A stretch of 64,000 nucleotides of DNA from Protea cynaroides (GCA_028583415.1 CM053267.1:22265814-22329813); one strand, 5' to 3'. Numbered from the stretch's first letter, positions 11,334 through 23,085 are shown. Program-made: numbers and translations. Notes: generated by a model from the letters alone, not told the origin.

Positions 11334-12785
11334 CAAGGTGAAAGCAGCAATTCTACAAGAGCCGTATCTAAGGACAGTGCAAAAGGACATGGAGAAAGGT
11401 AAACCCAACCCTGAGTTTACCTTGAATGCAGAAAAGATACTCAGATACAAAGGCAGGTTATGCATACTTAAAAGTAAACATTCAGACCTTAGAGACTGAA
11501 TAATGAGAAAAGCCCATTCTACTCCATATTCAATATATCCTGGAAGCATTAAGATATATCATGACCTGAAGAGATTGTATTGGTGGAGAGGAATGAAAGC
11601 AGACGTGGCTAAACACGTGTTTCAGTGTTTAAACTACCAATAAGTGACGGCCAAAAGATAGAAACCAATAGGTTTTGCTACAACCATTGCCTGAGTCAGC
11701 ATGGAAATGGGACTGCATCACTATGGACTTCGTCCCTACACTACCGTTGACTACTAGATTAGTGGACACAGTCTGGGTGATTGTAGATCGTCTTACGAAG
11801 ATTTCTCGTTTCATTGCTATAAGACCTTAGTATACTTTATAGAGACTCACTAAACTGTACGTGGACATTATAATCTCAGACTCCACGGTATATCTGAGAG
11901 CATCGTATCTGATAGAGATCCTCGCTTTAATTCTAAGTTTTAGCAAGTACTACAGACAGCTATGGGAACAAAGTTGAAGTTTAGTATAGCCTTTTATGTC
12001 AGTCGAAAAGGACTATTCAGATCTTAAAGGATATGCTCTGAGCTTGTGCAATTGATTTCAAAGAAGCTTGGGATGAAAAATTACCATTGATTGAGTTCGC
12101 TTACAACAACAGCTATCAGGCTACCATCCAGATGTCACCATATGAGGCATTGTACGGTAGAAAATGTCGAACACCTTTGTTTTGGAATGTGGTTGGTGAA
12201 AGAAGAATTATGGGGCCAGAATTCATTGAAGAAACCTATCAAGTGGTAGATAAGATCAAAGAGAGGATAAAGATAGCTCAAGTCTGTTAGAAGAATTATG
12301 CAAATAATAGACATCGAGACCATGAGTTCACTATAGGTGACAAAGTGTTCCTGAAGATATCACCTATGAGAGGCTTGAAATGGTTATGTAAGAAAGGAAA
12401 GTTATGCCCTAAATATGTGGGACCATATGAGATTTTAGCAAGACGTGGCAAAGTGGCATACCAACTCGCATTTCCATCGTCAATGTCAAGTGTACATGAT
12501 GTATTCCACGTTTCCTTACTAAAAATGTACCTCAGAGATCCATCCCACATATTGACTATAGATCCTCCAGACCTGATAGAGGAACTGACATTCAAAGTTG
12601 TGCCAATTGAGATCACAAGTTGGAAGATACAGAAACTCCAAAACCTAGATATCTTTTATGTCAAAGTAACCTGAAAAAGCTAAGACCTGGAAGAGATCAC
12701 CTGGGAAGAAGAAGTCGCATTGTGGAAAGAATATCCTCACGTATTTTACTCAAAGGTACATTTAAATTTCGAGGATGAAATTTCT
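11334..12785 (+). pseudogene. E3: chromovirus pol remnant (integrase and chromodomain)
   Basis: This is the 3' end of a Ty3/gypsy polyprotein, truncated on the left by E2. In order: the linker before integrase; the integrase zinc-binding region (YHDLKRLYWWRGMKADVAKH, then FQCLNYQ where the family has CLNCQ, so one zinc ligand is lost); the catalytic core with ESIVSDRDPRF; then FAYNNSYQATIQMSPYEALY and KVGPYEI-like and VHDVFHVSLL motifs; and a C-terminal chromodomain-like segment near 12600-12750. The last two features are typical of Tekay/Del chromoviruses. There are several stops and frameshifts; the longest clean frames are 12087-12290 and 12345-12674. It follows E5 (51132-52116) closely, which gives its frame. 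Not functional. Confidence 0.88.
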
Positions 12786-12799
12786 TTTTAAGGGAGAGT
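12786..12799 (+). other. E3 polypurine tract
   Basis: TTTTAAGGGAGAGT immediately precedes the 3' LTR. The same place in E6 reads TTTTAAGGGTGGTGGAGT and in E5 ATAAGTAGAGGGGAGT. The tract primes plus-strand synthesis in this family. Confidence 0.75.
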
Positions 12800-14961
12800 T
12801 GTAAGACCCGCACTCCACAAACCTTGTCTAACATGGGTTAATGTGTAATGACAGGTCTTCCCACATAACTAGGCCAGAAAAGATGGTTGGATGATAGGTC
12901 ATGTATTCAAGGTATGAAACTGATAACTTTAACCTTGTCCAATCTGATTGGTTGAGGTTGTCAAATCTCTTGTATTGTTAGACTAGACATGTGGTTAGAC
13001 AAGCATAAAATAGAGACTGTGAATAAGAAACTTTCCTAGTTTATGTAGACCACTCTCCTAATCGAGAGAGGACTCTAATTACGAGGTTTCTCTCTATATA
13101 TAAATGTATTCTCGTATTCTCTCTCACTCTTTGATCAACCACAAACCCTAAAGTTATGAAGGAGACCTAAGAGAGAAGCTGAAAAGAAGAAGAAGGTTGT
13201 AAAGAAGGAGTACTCATTGTCGATTTCGACCAACATAGTCAAGAAGCCAACGATAAGTCCCTAACACTGTAGAATGTTTAGGTTTGTAGGTTAGGCTCAA
13301 TGACTAGGGATCAATACCATGAATGGCTAGGTATTAATTCAAAAACCCTAATTTCACAAGTAGAAAATCGTTAATCCAATAACTATGAAAATGTAGAAAA
13401 AGAAGCAGATTTCTAATGTAACCTAATTTATTTCTGACCATAGAACTAAGTAGGATAAATCGTATAATGAGCCGAAGGATCAACTTTGAGGAAACCATAG
13501 ATAGAAGAACAACTTGTAGGTCATCCAGCCTGTTTAATCGGTTACACCTAGAGTTAGATCGGTGACAGATCCAGACATTCTTGGGAACTGCCTTAGAGTT
13601 GTCTGGATTGATGTCTAGTTGGACAATATGCCACACTGGACATGCGATTGGACAATGTCTAGAGTGATTGTTTTCCAGTCTAGATAGTGAATTCGATCAT
13701 TGTAATTTTGGCAGATTTAAGCCTATTGAAACCTAATATTTGTCTAGGATTCATAATCAATTCAAGCTAGATTTCAAGGTATTGAGAAAAATCAACATCA
13801 CTCAACAGATAAGGGACAAGACCCCAAACTAATTGACTAATAACAAACTATCTTGTGTGTTGTTTTGGTTGTACTGTACATATAACATGTCATCCAATAT
13901 ATGTTATTTACTATTCTTGCATATTATTTTATTCTTGTTATGATGTAATTGAGGATAAGTATGTGTTTATGTATGGTTGGTGTGTTGGGTAGAGAGAGAT
14001 TGAAGCCTTAAACTATTTATTACACTAACATCGTCGTATTACCTTCTACCTTAGCATGCTTAGTACATTGTAAGGTATCAGGGGGAGTGCTGACAGTGTT
14101 GGCGATAGTCTTACTGTTAGACTCTAGCTCTATCTCTATTTCGTATTGAAGGATGTCGGGGTAGGGCTTTTGATATAATTTTATGACATCTAGGATTGTT
14201 TAGTGACGAATCCAGTTTGTAATCCCTCGACAATAGGGGTGTACGTACTGGTACGGTGTAAGGTATCAGGGAGGATGCTGACGGTTTGGTTGTAGCCTAT
14301 CATTAGGCTTTTGTTCTATCTCTATCTTGTAGTGAGTGTTGTGGGGCAACGATAGTTTTGGTTGGAGCTTGACCTTTGGGTGTGCTCACACTCTCGTACA
14401 TAGAGATGTGGTTATAGTTTATCCTTACCATAGCACATTGCAAACTTAACCAAACCCAATGATTGAATGCTATATCATGCAAATTGCTTGCTGCATGTTT
14501 TGTTTTTCACTGAGCTAAGTTGTAAGTTCACCCCACATATATGTTTTCTTTTTAGTTTCTGATGATGCAAGTTATAATATGGATGACTATGTTAATGCAC
14601 CTTCTGTTGGAAGAGTAGTAGCCATGGATGTGCAGAAGATGGAGAACAATCATGACTCGTCATGTGAGTGACTCTATTGTGTTTACCTTTACGATTTTGC
14701 TTTGAGTTTGGGATTATAAGACTTATAATGAATATTGTTATTTTACATTTTGCTAAACTTTGAGATAATTGAATTATTTATTATTTATCACTTAGTTTCT
14801 CAATTCATTAATAAAGACTTTCACTAATTATTTAATATTCTAATTATTGGTTATGATGTAATGGTTTGAATGTTGGTACAGTCTTTGTGATCCTGGCTTG
14901 AGTCGTTGGTTCACTAGAGGTTTAATCACACTTCTGGTTTGACCAGAATTAGGGTGTGACA
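12800..14961 (+). mobile_element. E3 3' LTR (Tekay-like)
   Basis: Starts TGTAAGACCCGC and ends ...GGGTGTGACA, the termini shared with E4, E5 and E6. A TATA-like tatatataaat lies near 13094. The R/U5 part has blocks conserved in all related LTRs: tagctctatctctat, the AAGCCC...GGGGCTT-type hairpin region (here degraded), ctgagctaagttgtaag at 14511, and the conserved short coding block at about 14566. Motif clusters occur at the two positions where the other LTRs have theirs, but with a different core (TTAGACTAGACA at about 12978; TTGGACAAT twice between 13619 and 13660). The 5' LTR lies left of E2 or is lost. Confidence 0.85.
14562..14690 (+). pseudogene. Conserved LTR mini-ORF, E3 copy
   Basis: After TTTTTAG the frame reads DDYVNAPSVGRVVAM and HDSSCE, then TGA where the E4 and E6 copies have the Cys codon of SCEC; in frame beyond it the YCVYL end is still visible. 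The block has the same codon count as in E4 (30622-30756) and E6 (63797-63931) and differs mostly at third codon positions. Function unknown. Confidence 0.5.
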
Positions 14962-15658
14962 CATCTAAACTCATTTCTAAGTGCATTGTAGGCACCACTA
15001 AGCTAATCTTTTAGCTCTCATTGCTTCTTGTACTGTCATACTTGGGCAAGGACCATATATGTCCTGCCACCACCTCTATCTCCCAGTAAACTCGGTACTA
15101 GGTCAGAAGAACACTCAAGTGTCCATCATATACGCACTTATGATTTCAGGAATCGATGATGTAATCTATTGAACCTTGAATTTCTAGATCTATATAAAAA
15201 AGGAAAGTCTTCGGGGGTCAGCTTTGAATTTTCTGCCATTTCTTCATTGGGAGCATATATGATTTTGTGATACAATCTTCCCAAGAGAAGATGGACGAGC
15301 ATCTGAGCAGGTTGCACATGGAATAGGTGGAGCTGGTGATGGGGAGGAGAAAAGGGAATGATGTTGGTGAAGGAACTGGAGGAAGAAGTGGAGTGGTAGA
15401 GGGTAGCCATTTGCAATGGAGAGCCACTAGGGAAGAGTGCTAGTGGAGAGGACAATAGAATCGACAGAGAAGAGGAACAATCACCTGAAAAGACAAAAGC
15501 CTTTGATCAACCATTGGAAGGAAAGAGAAGATAGAGAATGAGTTTAAAAATGATGATGGTGGTATATTAATATGAGGGTAAAATTATCATTTTATATTTT
15601 CGTTAGTCATCGTAACAGTGTGGGGTGTTGTTGTCATTAATGATGATGATGGGGGTGG
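14962..15658. other. Unassigned interval between E3 and LINE
   Basis: Low-copy-looking sequence without transposon termini that I can recognise. Minus-strand frames at 15138-15455 and 15218-15427 overlap each other in different frames and have no recognisable domain. The segment tgagggtaaaattatcattttat at 15573 resembles 3' flanks of many plant repeats. It may be the oldest DNA in the window, either host intergenic sequence or an eroded element. Confidence 0.4.
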
Positions 15659-16950
15659 TTTTTTTTCTCTTTTTTTTTTCTTTTTTTGCTAAAGATCAGA
15701 AAGAATATATTAATGAAAAAAACAATGAAATACAAAAGATAAACCAAAACCAAAACCTAGAGCACTATCCCCACCTTTAGCATTGCTAAAAGCAGCAGAA
15801 ACGAAAACGAGGATGCTCATGAGGATCCCAAACCCACCTCCCTCATGTCGGTGAGGCAAAATATTCCAAATGCCAAAATTCCTACTTTGAGGGCCTTTTA
15901 GATAAGCAATCAACTATGACATTCCCCTCACAAAAGCAATGAGTGATTTGCCATTGACTTCGTGCCAAATAAGTAAATAGAGCTAGCCATTCTTGGCCAC
16001 AGCACAAGGAATTATAAACCATCCACCATTGAAGTCGAATCAATCTCGATCTATAGAGAATTAATATCCTGCTCCCTAGCTAGCTTGATGTTGATCATCA
16101 TTGCCATTACCTCAGCAATGTAATTAGTCCTGACTCTTAAGACCAACCAACAGCAACAACTGCAACCCTAGATGACACCTACAAGATGTCACCCACATCG
16201 GAATTACTTGGGTTACCCAACGAACACCCGTCAACATTCAGTTTAACCCAGGGGTCCTTTGGTTTTACCTACAACACTTCCTTAATTGACTCCGCTTTAC
16301 GTGGTTAGATGATAAATGAAAGCGGTTAGGGAACACCCATTTTCTATAGAAAAAACTTGGATAGGAGAAATAAGAGAAATATGATTCATGTCGCTTGCTA
16401 TCTCCATGACAATCCTACTAATCGAGGGAACCGCCTATTGAATTTGCCATATTTAGCCAATACCACAATCAGTGTGCAATTAGGACACAATCTGTGTACC
16501 AATATCTGTCAGCATTACCACAGAGCGCTTTTATTTCCACCACATGAAGAAAGGCATCGTATCATCCCCAACCAAGAAACATTAAAATATCTAGCAAAAG
16601 TCAACCAGACCTGCAAAGCAAAACCACATGAAAGAGATAAATGGTTCCAGCTTTCCATCTCTCTAGGACATAGCTGACATTGTGAAGCCAAAAGGACCAT
16701 GTGTTTTATAATATTGTCTTCCATCGGAAGAGCCAAATTACAACATCTCCAAGCAAACAATGACAACCCAATAGTTCAATTTTTCCCCAAACCATCCACA
16801 ACCAAGAAGGAGACTTAAAGCTAGACTGCAATAGCTCCCATGTGAATCCGGTAGCTAAGAAACTCCTCAATTTCATCCCTGACCATATCAACCTATCCTC
16901 CATCTCACCATTAGCAAGAGGGATGTCTCGGGCTAGATGAATCATGATCT
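15659..16950 (-). mobile_element. LINE (L1-type) 3' fragment: zf-RVT and RNase H
   Basis: Read on the minus strand, 16945-16515 carries the reverse-transcriptase zinc-binding domain (zf-RVT): a DRLIWSG start, then FAWRCCNLALPMEDN and the Cys/His series CQLC...WNHLSLSC, with one frameshift between 16780 and 16706. Downstream, 16265-15890 carries the plant LINE RNase H domain, with WVKLNVDGCSLGNPS and IEIDSTSMVDG, broken by several stops. The 3' end reaches a poly-A tail, seen as the T run at 15659-15688. The reverse-transcriptase body is absent because AthA is inserted at 16952, just upstream of zf-RVT. Not functional. The minus open frame 15710-15913 is its C-terminal tail. Confidence 0.8.
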
Positions 16951-16951
16951 G

Positions 16952-18436
16952 TGATAAGTATGTGATTTCTCTATTTTTATTCCCTTTGTACTATGATTTT
17001 TAATGTGTTTTATGCCTTATTGAATTGAATATAATGAATTTTATAAGTTAACATATTTTAGAGACTTTGTGAATTAATTGCTAAAAGAGAAGAAAATTCC
17101 AGCATTCATAATATTGATGTTCTGAGCTTCATGTAGGTTTTTGACATAGAAAGAATTCTAAAATTGAAAATTTATCTTCAGTAAAGTTGTAGAGGACGTC
17201 TCAACCTTTTCGAAATAGTATTATAAAAAAAACTGATTTTGTTTGGCCTCCAAACATTGCCACAAAGTTTAACACAAAAATCTGATCCGAATCCGAATTG
17301 GAGCAGCCGTACAATCTAATTAAAGAATTTAACGGTGGATGAAATTTCCAGAGAGAGTCTCCTACTTAAGATAGGAAACCTGGAATAAAAAACTCCAAAG
17401 AAGAAAAGAAAACTCTACCATTTCAGAATTCTAAATAGAGAGAATTTTAAATAGAGAAGAAATCCTACATAAAGAAGGAATCCTACACAAAGAAGGAGTT
17501 ATAAGCTACAAAGGATTGTCAGGTTTTATATATAGAGCACTAGTGTTGAAGATAAAAAAAATCTCTCTTTTGCTAGAATTTTTCTCTCTCTGAAAGGTTT
17601 ATAATGTCTAGCTAATTTTCTCATTTAGTTCAAGGTGATTTTGAAACTCAAACTCATGTCAATGGTGTAATCACTTTTGAGTAACGTTGTTCTTCTTCTC
17701 TCTTTTATTGAAATTACTTATGTTATTCTTTTATCTTTATTTATGATGTTTGTCTGAATAATTCTGTAATGGTCTATAGAATCGATTAGATTAATATTAA
17801 TTGCTAGATCTTGAATCTGTGATACGTAATCGTCTTGGTTCTAATCACAAGTAGCAAATAGTGGTAGATGATTATGTTCAAGTTTTTGTCTCATTATTGT
17901 AAATAATATAACCTAAGCTAAATAATCTCTGCTTGTGTATGACTGTTGCTTAGATTGATCTATTTTCCACCTACTTAATGCTGCCTTTAAATTAAACATT
18001 GAGAGCTTATTCAGTCTTGTTTAATGATTAGATCTCTTTGAAGAGCTTGTTTCAGTAGAGATACTTAAGGAAAACTCGGGTAATAGAGCGTATTATTATC
18101 GAGGGTTTTTAATTTAATTGGAAGGAAGAGATTAACGTTGTGATTAATTTTACTCATTGCTTGTGTGGGTGGATATTGAACCAAGAACTGAATATTCTCA
18201 TCTAATTATTTTCTTATTTAAATTCTGATTGTTTACTTTCAATTTGATTCAAACAACCTAAACGTACCTTTATTATTATGTTTGCTTGGCATTAATTAGT
18301 ATATTTAGTTTGAGTAGAATATAAATTTTGATCAAATCACTCTCTGTGGGATCGACCTTTGCTTACTCTATTTACAGTTTATTAATCAAGTCAGTAAAGA
18401 AATATTTAATTAAATTGGTGCATTCGATACGCTACC
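16952..18436 (+). mobile_element. AthA: 5' LTR of an old Athila element
   Basis: Starts TGATAAGTATGTG and aligns along its length with the AthB LTRs (20216-21737), sharing gtgttttatgccttattga, the cttcatgtagg block, and the end next to a degenerate primer-binding site. Divergence from AthB is high (many indels), so it belongs to a different or older subfamily. Left flank ends tcatgatctg. The element continues into gag and is cut by E4 at 19192; its pol and 3' LTR must lie right of the window. Confidence 0.82.
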
Positions 18437-18442
18437 AAATTT

Positions 18443-18460
18443 TGGCACCTTTATCGGGGA
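18443..18460 (+). other. AthA primer-binding site, degenerate tRNA-Asp type
   Basis: TGGCACCTTTATCGGGGA stands where AthB has the perfect TGGCGCCGTTGCCGGGGA. Four of 18 positions differ, three of them compatible with CpG or G-to-A decay. Confidence 0.75.
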
Positions 18461-18647
18461 GTGAATTTTAATTGGTTTTTATATCTCTCGTTATTAATTT
18501 TTCTTTTTCTAATTAGCGTGGTTTTCCTATTCTAATTTTTTTTTCTTTTCTTCTTATTATCTTTTTATTTGTTTGGTTTTTGTTTCTTTTTTTATTTCTT
18601 CCTATTAAGTTTTTTTAGTTAATTATCTTAGTTAATTGTGTGAGTTT

Positions 18648-19191
18648 ATGATTCTGACCCGATCCACTCAAAAAGGAGATCTGAATTTTGATCCAGAGCA
18701 TGAACGTATTGTGCGTCAGTTAAGAAAAGAAGCTAGGCAGATTACGACAGAAAGCTAATCAATCCCTCTCACAGGATTTATTTTTAAAAGTTCTTCGAGT
18801 GACTCTAAATAAGAAGAAATCATGGCTGAGAATTACAAGACATTAAAGGAGTTGGCTACTCCTGATTTCAACCAACAACCTTTACACATTCAATACCCTA
18901 CTTTGGATATCTCTTTTGGGCTTAAGTCTGGTTTAATTCATTTGTTACCCAAATTCAGTGATTTTACAAGTGAGGATCCAAATAAACATCTGAAGAAATT
19001 TCATGTAGTGTGTTCAAGCATGAAACCGAAAGGAGTGTTAGAAGAACAGATTAAATTACGAGCCTTTCCCTTTTCATTATTAGATGACGCAAAAGATTGG
19101 CTCTACTACATACCCTCTAGGACGATCACTACATGGAATGAAATTAAAAGATTATTTTAAAAAAAATACTTCCTAGCCTCTAGAGCCGTCA
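18648..19191 (+). pseudogene. AthA gag, 5' part, cut by E4
   Basis: ATG at 18648 is the homologue of the AthB gag start: it opens with LTRSTQKGDLNFDPEHERIV. Two TAA codons follow in frame (about 18757 and 18808), then a clean frame 18822-19160 with KSGLIHLLPKF, HLKKFHVVCSSMKP and AKDWLYYIPS, the plant retrotransposon gag core. A further TAA stands at 19158. The frame breaks off within SRAV at the E4 LTR; AthB shows that a further 300 residues, including the zinc knuckle, would follow. Structural capsid protein of a retroelement; not functional here. Confidence 0.85.
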
Positions 19192-19333
19192 TGTAAGACC
19201 CGCACTCCATGAACCAGATCTAAACCTTTAATTCTTGTCGTAACAGGTCTTCAAATCATTACCGGACCAGACGGGATGAGCGGATGACAACCAGGTATGA
19301 AATCAGACCAAATTAAATATGAAATTTTCATAC

Positions 19334-19375
19334 AGGTCGATGGTATCGGTCTTGGTACTGATCGACCGGTATAGC
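19334..19375. promoter_or_regulatory. E4 LTR motif cluster 1 (GGTCGACCGGT type)
   Basis: Repeated core elements: aggtcgatggt, atcggtcttggtac, gatcgaccggtatag. It sits 143-183 bases into the LTR, where a U3 enhancer region is expected, and has counterparts at the same offset in E5 and E6. Role inferred from position only. Confidence 0.5.
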
Positions 19376-19911
19376 CTGTGCAGCAGACCACTTAGATCCG
19401 GAACAGATCTCTACGGGCCTCACTTTCCAAATTTCAAACTGAAGGACTTTCCTAATGTTAGGAGGCTTCCTAAACTCAAACCTAGCCTAATAAGGACTCC
19501 TAAACCTCCTAAAATCTCTTTCATTGATCCTCACAAACCCTAGAGAGGAGAAAGAGATTGAAAAAGGAGAAGAAGCTAGGAGCAAGAAGGAAGAGTCGCC
19601 ATTGCCATTGGATGAAGAATACATTATCGCAAATCAACGGTAAGTGCTTAAACCTTCCTCTACATTAACAATTCTAGGATGGTTAGTCATGATTGGATAT
19701 ATACCATGCAAAGCGAGGTATTGATCTAAACCATATTTTGCCGTCAAACCCTAATCTAGTCGGTAAACCCTAGATTCAAGTTCTAGGTTAAAGATCGTCG
19801 AAACTAGGACTTGAATGGAGTTGGAAACAAATCTAACTCATTGCTCAGACCTAGAATGTGCAGGAGAAACCCTAGAATCAATAAGGGGTGACCGACGGAA
19901 GGCAAAAATCA

Positions 19912-19996
19912 GATGTATGGTCTTCCGGAGACATACCAATCGACCATACCGGTCGCACCATATGCGACCGGTACCGCGACCGGTACCCACGACTGA
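19912..19996. promoter_or_regulatory. E4 LTR motif cluster 2 (ACCGGTCG type)
   Basis: Within 85 bases: caatcgaccata, taccggtcgcac, gcgaccggtac and gcgaccggtac again. Located about 720-805 bases into the LTR. The same sequence type recurs in the antisense promoter region at 33230-33470 of the same element and not in E5 or E6. Confidence 0.55.
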
Positions 19997-20210
19997 TCTG
20001 CTCTGTGAGAAGTGTTTTGACCCAATTGATTTTCGACCAACGTAAATCTTAAGAAAAACTATTCTAATTCAACCCTAACATCATGTAGGACCTTGTGATA
20101 GCGAGTCTGGATTCTGTGACGCGGAGCAAGCTATCAATCAAGCGTCAGGTAAGGGAATCGAACCTCAACCCTAATAATTTAATAACAGTAAAATGTTGTT
20201 AATAATTATG

Positions 20211-20215
20211 ATTCT
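20211..20215. repeat. Target-site duplication of AthB, left (ATTCT)
   Basis: ATTCT immediately before TGATAAGTGT at 20216. The right partner is at 29952-29956. A 5-bp duplication is the usual size for Ty3/gypsy integrases. Confidence 0.95.
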
Positions 20216-21737
20216 TGATAAGTGTATAATTTTATATTTTTTTAGTCCTTTTGCATTGTGATTTTTAGGGTGTTTTATACCTTATTGAGCTTAATAGAAT
20301 TTATTTTATGAGTTTGGTGTATTTTAGAAATCTTGTTAATTAATTAATAAAAGATGAAAATTCTAGCACTCTTAATAATAACGTTTTGAATTTCATGTAG
20401 GATTCTGACATGGAAAGAGTTCGTTTGGGCTTCCAAATGTGGTTTTAAAATCTAATCTGGAAATTTGATCCAATTCTAAACCAGAGAAGGAAGGTTGCTA
20501 CACACGGAAGGTTCACTATTGGAAGGCCTTGATTGATTATTGGAAATCTTGAGGAGAATATACACAACTATGAAATCTTACAAAATTTGGTAGATTTGGG
20601 GGTGATAATTGTTTAATAATGGAATGATTTTCATCTAATCTAGGAACGAAGATTTTGTTTAATTTTTATTTCCATGTAATAAGGTTGTCAAATCTAGGCA
20701 TACCAATTTTAGTCTTGTATTTTGGCTATTTAAACAATGTAAAGCCTATGTAAAGAGCATTCAAGAGTGATTGAGAAAGAAGACAATGGCTGAAGAACAA
20801 CTCTCTTTCTTTTGTGTTATTGAAGAAGTCATGTGTGGCTAACTTTCTTATCTTTGGTTAGACGGAGCTGAAGCCATCATTGTAAACTTGTGAGACTAGT
20901 TTTTATTTATTAATTTTTAATTAAATATTTGTTTTTCTTCCAATTTATGTGTATAATGATTGATGAATGGGTTGATTAGGAGTACTACTAATTGATTTAT
21001 TTATTTAATCAATTATTATATTAGAATTTAATTGCTATCAATTGATTCTATGTCAGTGGCAATGGGGATTGATGTGAATGGACAAGTTAATGTTATATTC
21101 CTAGGAGAAATCAGATTAAAATAATTAAACCACGCTGGTGTGTGCTTAACGTTTAATTTCAATCGTCTTTCCAATTGTTATTGTTATTCCTGAATCAAAT
21201 CGAGAGCCTAGTCTTGAGATTGATTTAAGAGTAAGGGTGCTATTTAATAAACTATCCTTTAATAGACCAATCTTATGGAAATACTAAGGATTTTAGGCCT
21301 AGTCCTAATTTTCTTGATTGATTATTCAATTGGAATTGATTATCCTTTATGTCGATGAACAAGTTTTTGAAGATGGTGTAAGTATCCTTTTGACCGAAGT
21401 TTTCTCTTATTGATTTAATCTTTGATATTTGTATTACCTTGCTCTTTATTCTTGCATTTTAGATAATTAATTACTGTTCTTTTCTACTGCAAACATACCC
21501 CCCTCCATACATAGAATAGCCAATGAAGTTGTGCTAATAAGATTAATCAGACTCTATTTTAGTACAACAATTGGTTACTTTCTTAATCTTATTTTATTTT
21601 CATTTGTTTTTTTTTCTCTCTTTAGGTTAATTAAACATTTTAATCTTGATCATACAATCCTTGTGGGTTCGACCCTTACTTGCTACTATCTACGTTTCAA
21701 AGTAAGGTAATTTAATTTGAGCGCTCGACACGCATCA
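20216..21737 (+). mobile_element. AthB 5' LTR
   Basis: Begins TGATAAGTGT and ends GACACGCATCA. A TATA-like region (tatttaaacaatg) lies near 20727. The final block before the primer-binding site (cttgtgggttcgacccttac) is the usual Athila U5 end. Confidence 0.93.
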
Positions 21738-21742
21738 AATTT

Positions 21743-21760
21743 TGGCGCCGTTGCCGGGGA
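21743..21760 (+). other. AthB primer-binding site, tRNA-Asp
   Basis: TGGCGCCGTTGCCGGGGA is complementary over 18 bases to the 3' end of plant tRNA-Asp including CCA. It is the standard Athila site. It lies five bases inside the LTR end. Confidence 0.95.
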
Positions 21761-21834
21761 TTGTTTTGATTAAATTGATTTGTTTGATTATTTAATTGAT
21801 TTTTTTTTTATTATCTGCTTGTTCTCTTAAGTGA

Positions 21835-23085
21835 ATGACCCGATCTTCTCATTTGGGAGAGTTGCAATTTGATCCAGAAATAGAAAGAACTCTGCACAAG
21901 CTAAGGAGAGAAAGTAGAAAGGCAGCAAAAAATTCTTCATCAGGCAACAACGTAGCCATTGATTTAGCTTCTGGCAGCACTATTAATTCAGACTTTGAAG
22001 AAATGGCAGACAACAACAACCGCACTCTTAAGGAGTTAGCGGCTCCTAATCTGAACCAACAACCACTCTGCATCGAGTATCCTAATCTCGATGTTGCCTT
22101 TGAACTTAAATCTGGTCTAATCCATCTCCTTCCTACTTTTCGTGGTCTTCTAGGTGATGACCTACACAAGCATCTAAAAGAATTCCATGTGGTATGTTCG
22201 AGCATGAAACCAACCGGAATTTCTGAGGAGCAAATCAAGTTGAGGGCGTTTCCATTCTCATTAGCGGACAATGCAAAAGATTGGCTTTATTACTTGCCAT
22301 CAGGATCCATTACCACATGGAATGAGATGAGGCGGCTTTTCTTGGAAAAGTATTTTCCAGCTTCAAGGGCAGCCAATATTCAAAAGAAAATCTGCGGTAT
22401 TAGGCAATATAATGGAGAAACACTTTATGAATACTGGGAGCGATTCAAGAAGCTTTGCGCCAGCTGCCCTCATCACCAAATTAGCGAGCAATTACTCATT
22501 CAATACTTCTACGAAGGGCTTTCTCATACTGATAGGGGTATGATTGACGCAGCGAGTGGAGGAGCATTAGTGGATAAAACTCCAAGGGTAGCCCGTAATT
22601 TGATTGCAAATATGGCTGCTAACTCTCAGCAATTTGGTGTAAGAAATGACCCTCCATCGAACAAGGTTAATGAGGTAAGCACTTCTTCTCTTGAATTAAA
22701 AATTATAGAATTGTCTTCACTTGTTCGTCAATTGGCTGTGGATAAGGTACAGCAGATTCAAACTTGTGGAATTTGCTACATCGTGGGACACCCAACTGAT
22801 ATGTGTCCCACGCTTCAAGAGGAATCTACAGAGCAAGCAAATATTGTGGGTGGATTTCCAGGACAACCTCAATGTAAGTACGATCCATACTCAAATACTT
22901 ACAATCCGGGATGGAGGAATCACCCAAATCTCAGCTATGGTAATCAAGATGGCCCCAATCGTCAGTATGGGTATCAACAAGGCCAACAACCTTTTCAATC
23001 CAGACAACAAGCACCTTCAAGTTCAAGTATGACCTTGGAAGATATTGTTAAAACACTTGCCAACGATTCATTACAATTTAAATAG
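21835..23085 (+). CDS. AthB gag
   Basis: A 416-residue frame. Residues 1-25 carry the Athila N-terminal signature (LQFDPEIERTL). Residues 85-235 form the capsid-type retrotransposon gag domain (KSGLIHLLPTF, AKDWLYYLPSG, SEQLLIQYFYEGL). A CCHC zinc knuckle, C-x2-C-x4-H-x4-C, is intact near residues 311-325 (CGICYIVGHPTDMC). The C-terminus is rich in Q, N, P and Y. It ends at a TAG (23083) that lies in frame with the protease part, so the stop either marks the gag end or is a mutation. Structural particle protein. The ATG at 21835 fits the homologous start in AthA. Confidence 0.9.
   Translation: MTRSSHLGELQFDPEIERTLHKLRRESRKAAKNSSSGNNVAIDLASGSTINSDFEEMADNNNRTLKELAAPNLNQQPLCIEYPNLDVAFELKSGLIHLLPTFRGLLGDDLHKHLKEFHVVCSSMKPTGISEEQIKLRAFPFSLADNAKDWLYYLPSGSITTWNEMRRLFLEKYFPASRAANIQKKICGIRQYNGETLYEYWERFKKLCASCPHHQISEQLLIQYFYEGLSHTDRGMIDAASGGALVDKTPRVARNLIANMAANSQQFGVRNDPPSNKVNEVSTSSLELKIIELSSLVRQLAVDKVQQIQTCGICYIVGHPTDMCPTLQEESTEQANIVGGFPGQPQCKYDPYSNTYNPGWRNHPNLSYGNQDGPNRQYGYQQGQQPFQSRQQAPSSSSMTLEDIVKTLANDSLQFK

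Larger units (their letters stand above)
19192..20215 (+). mobile_element. E4 5' LTR, left part (Tekay-like)
   Basis: Starts TGTAAGACCCGC, as do E3 and E6. AthB is inserted at 20216, so the LTR resumes at 29957; joined length is about 2.1 kb, like E3 (2162 bp) and E6 (2320 bp). Leader features: donor-like CAACG/GTAAGT at 19639 and GTCAG/GTAAGG at 20149. Flanking bases on the left are cgtca; the partner duplication is outside the window. Confidence 0.85.

Noticed and set aside
15138..15455. Overlapping minus frames as a small host gene
   Set aside because: Two overlapping frames of similar length in different phases, no recognisable domain; kept only as unassigned DNA.
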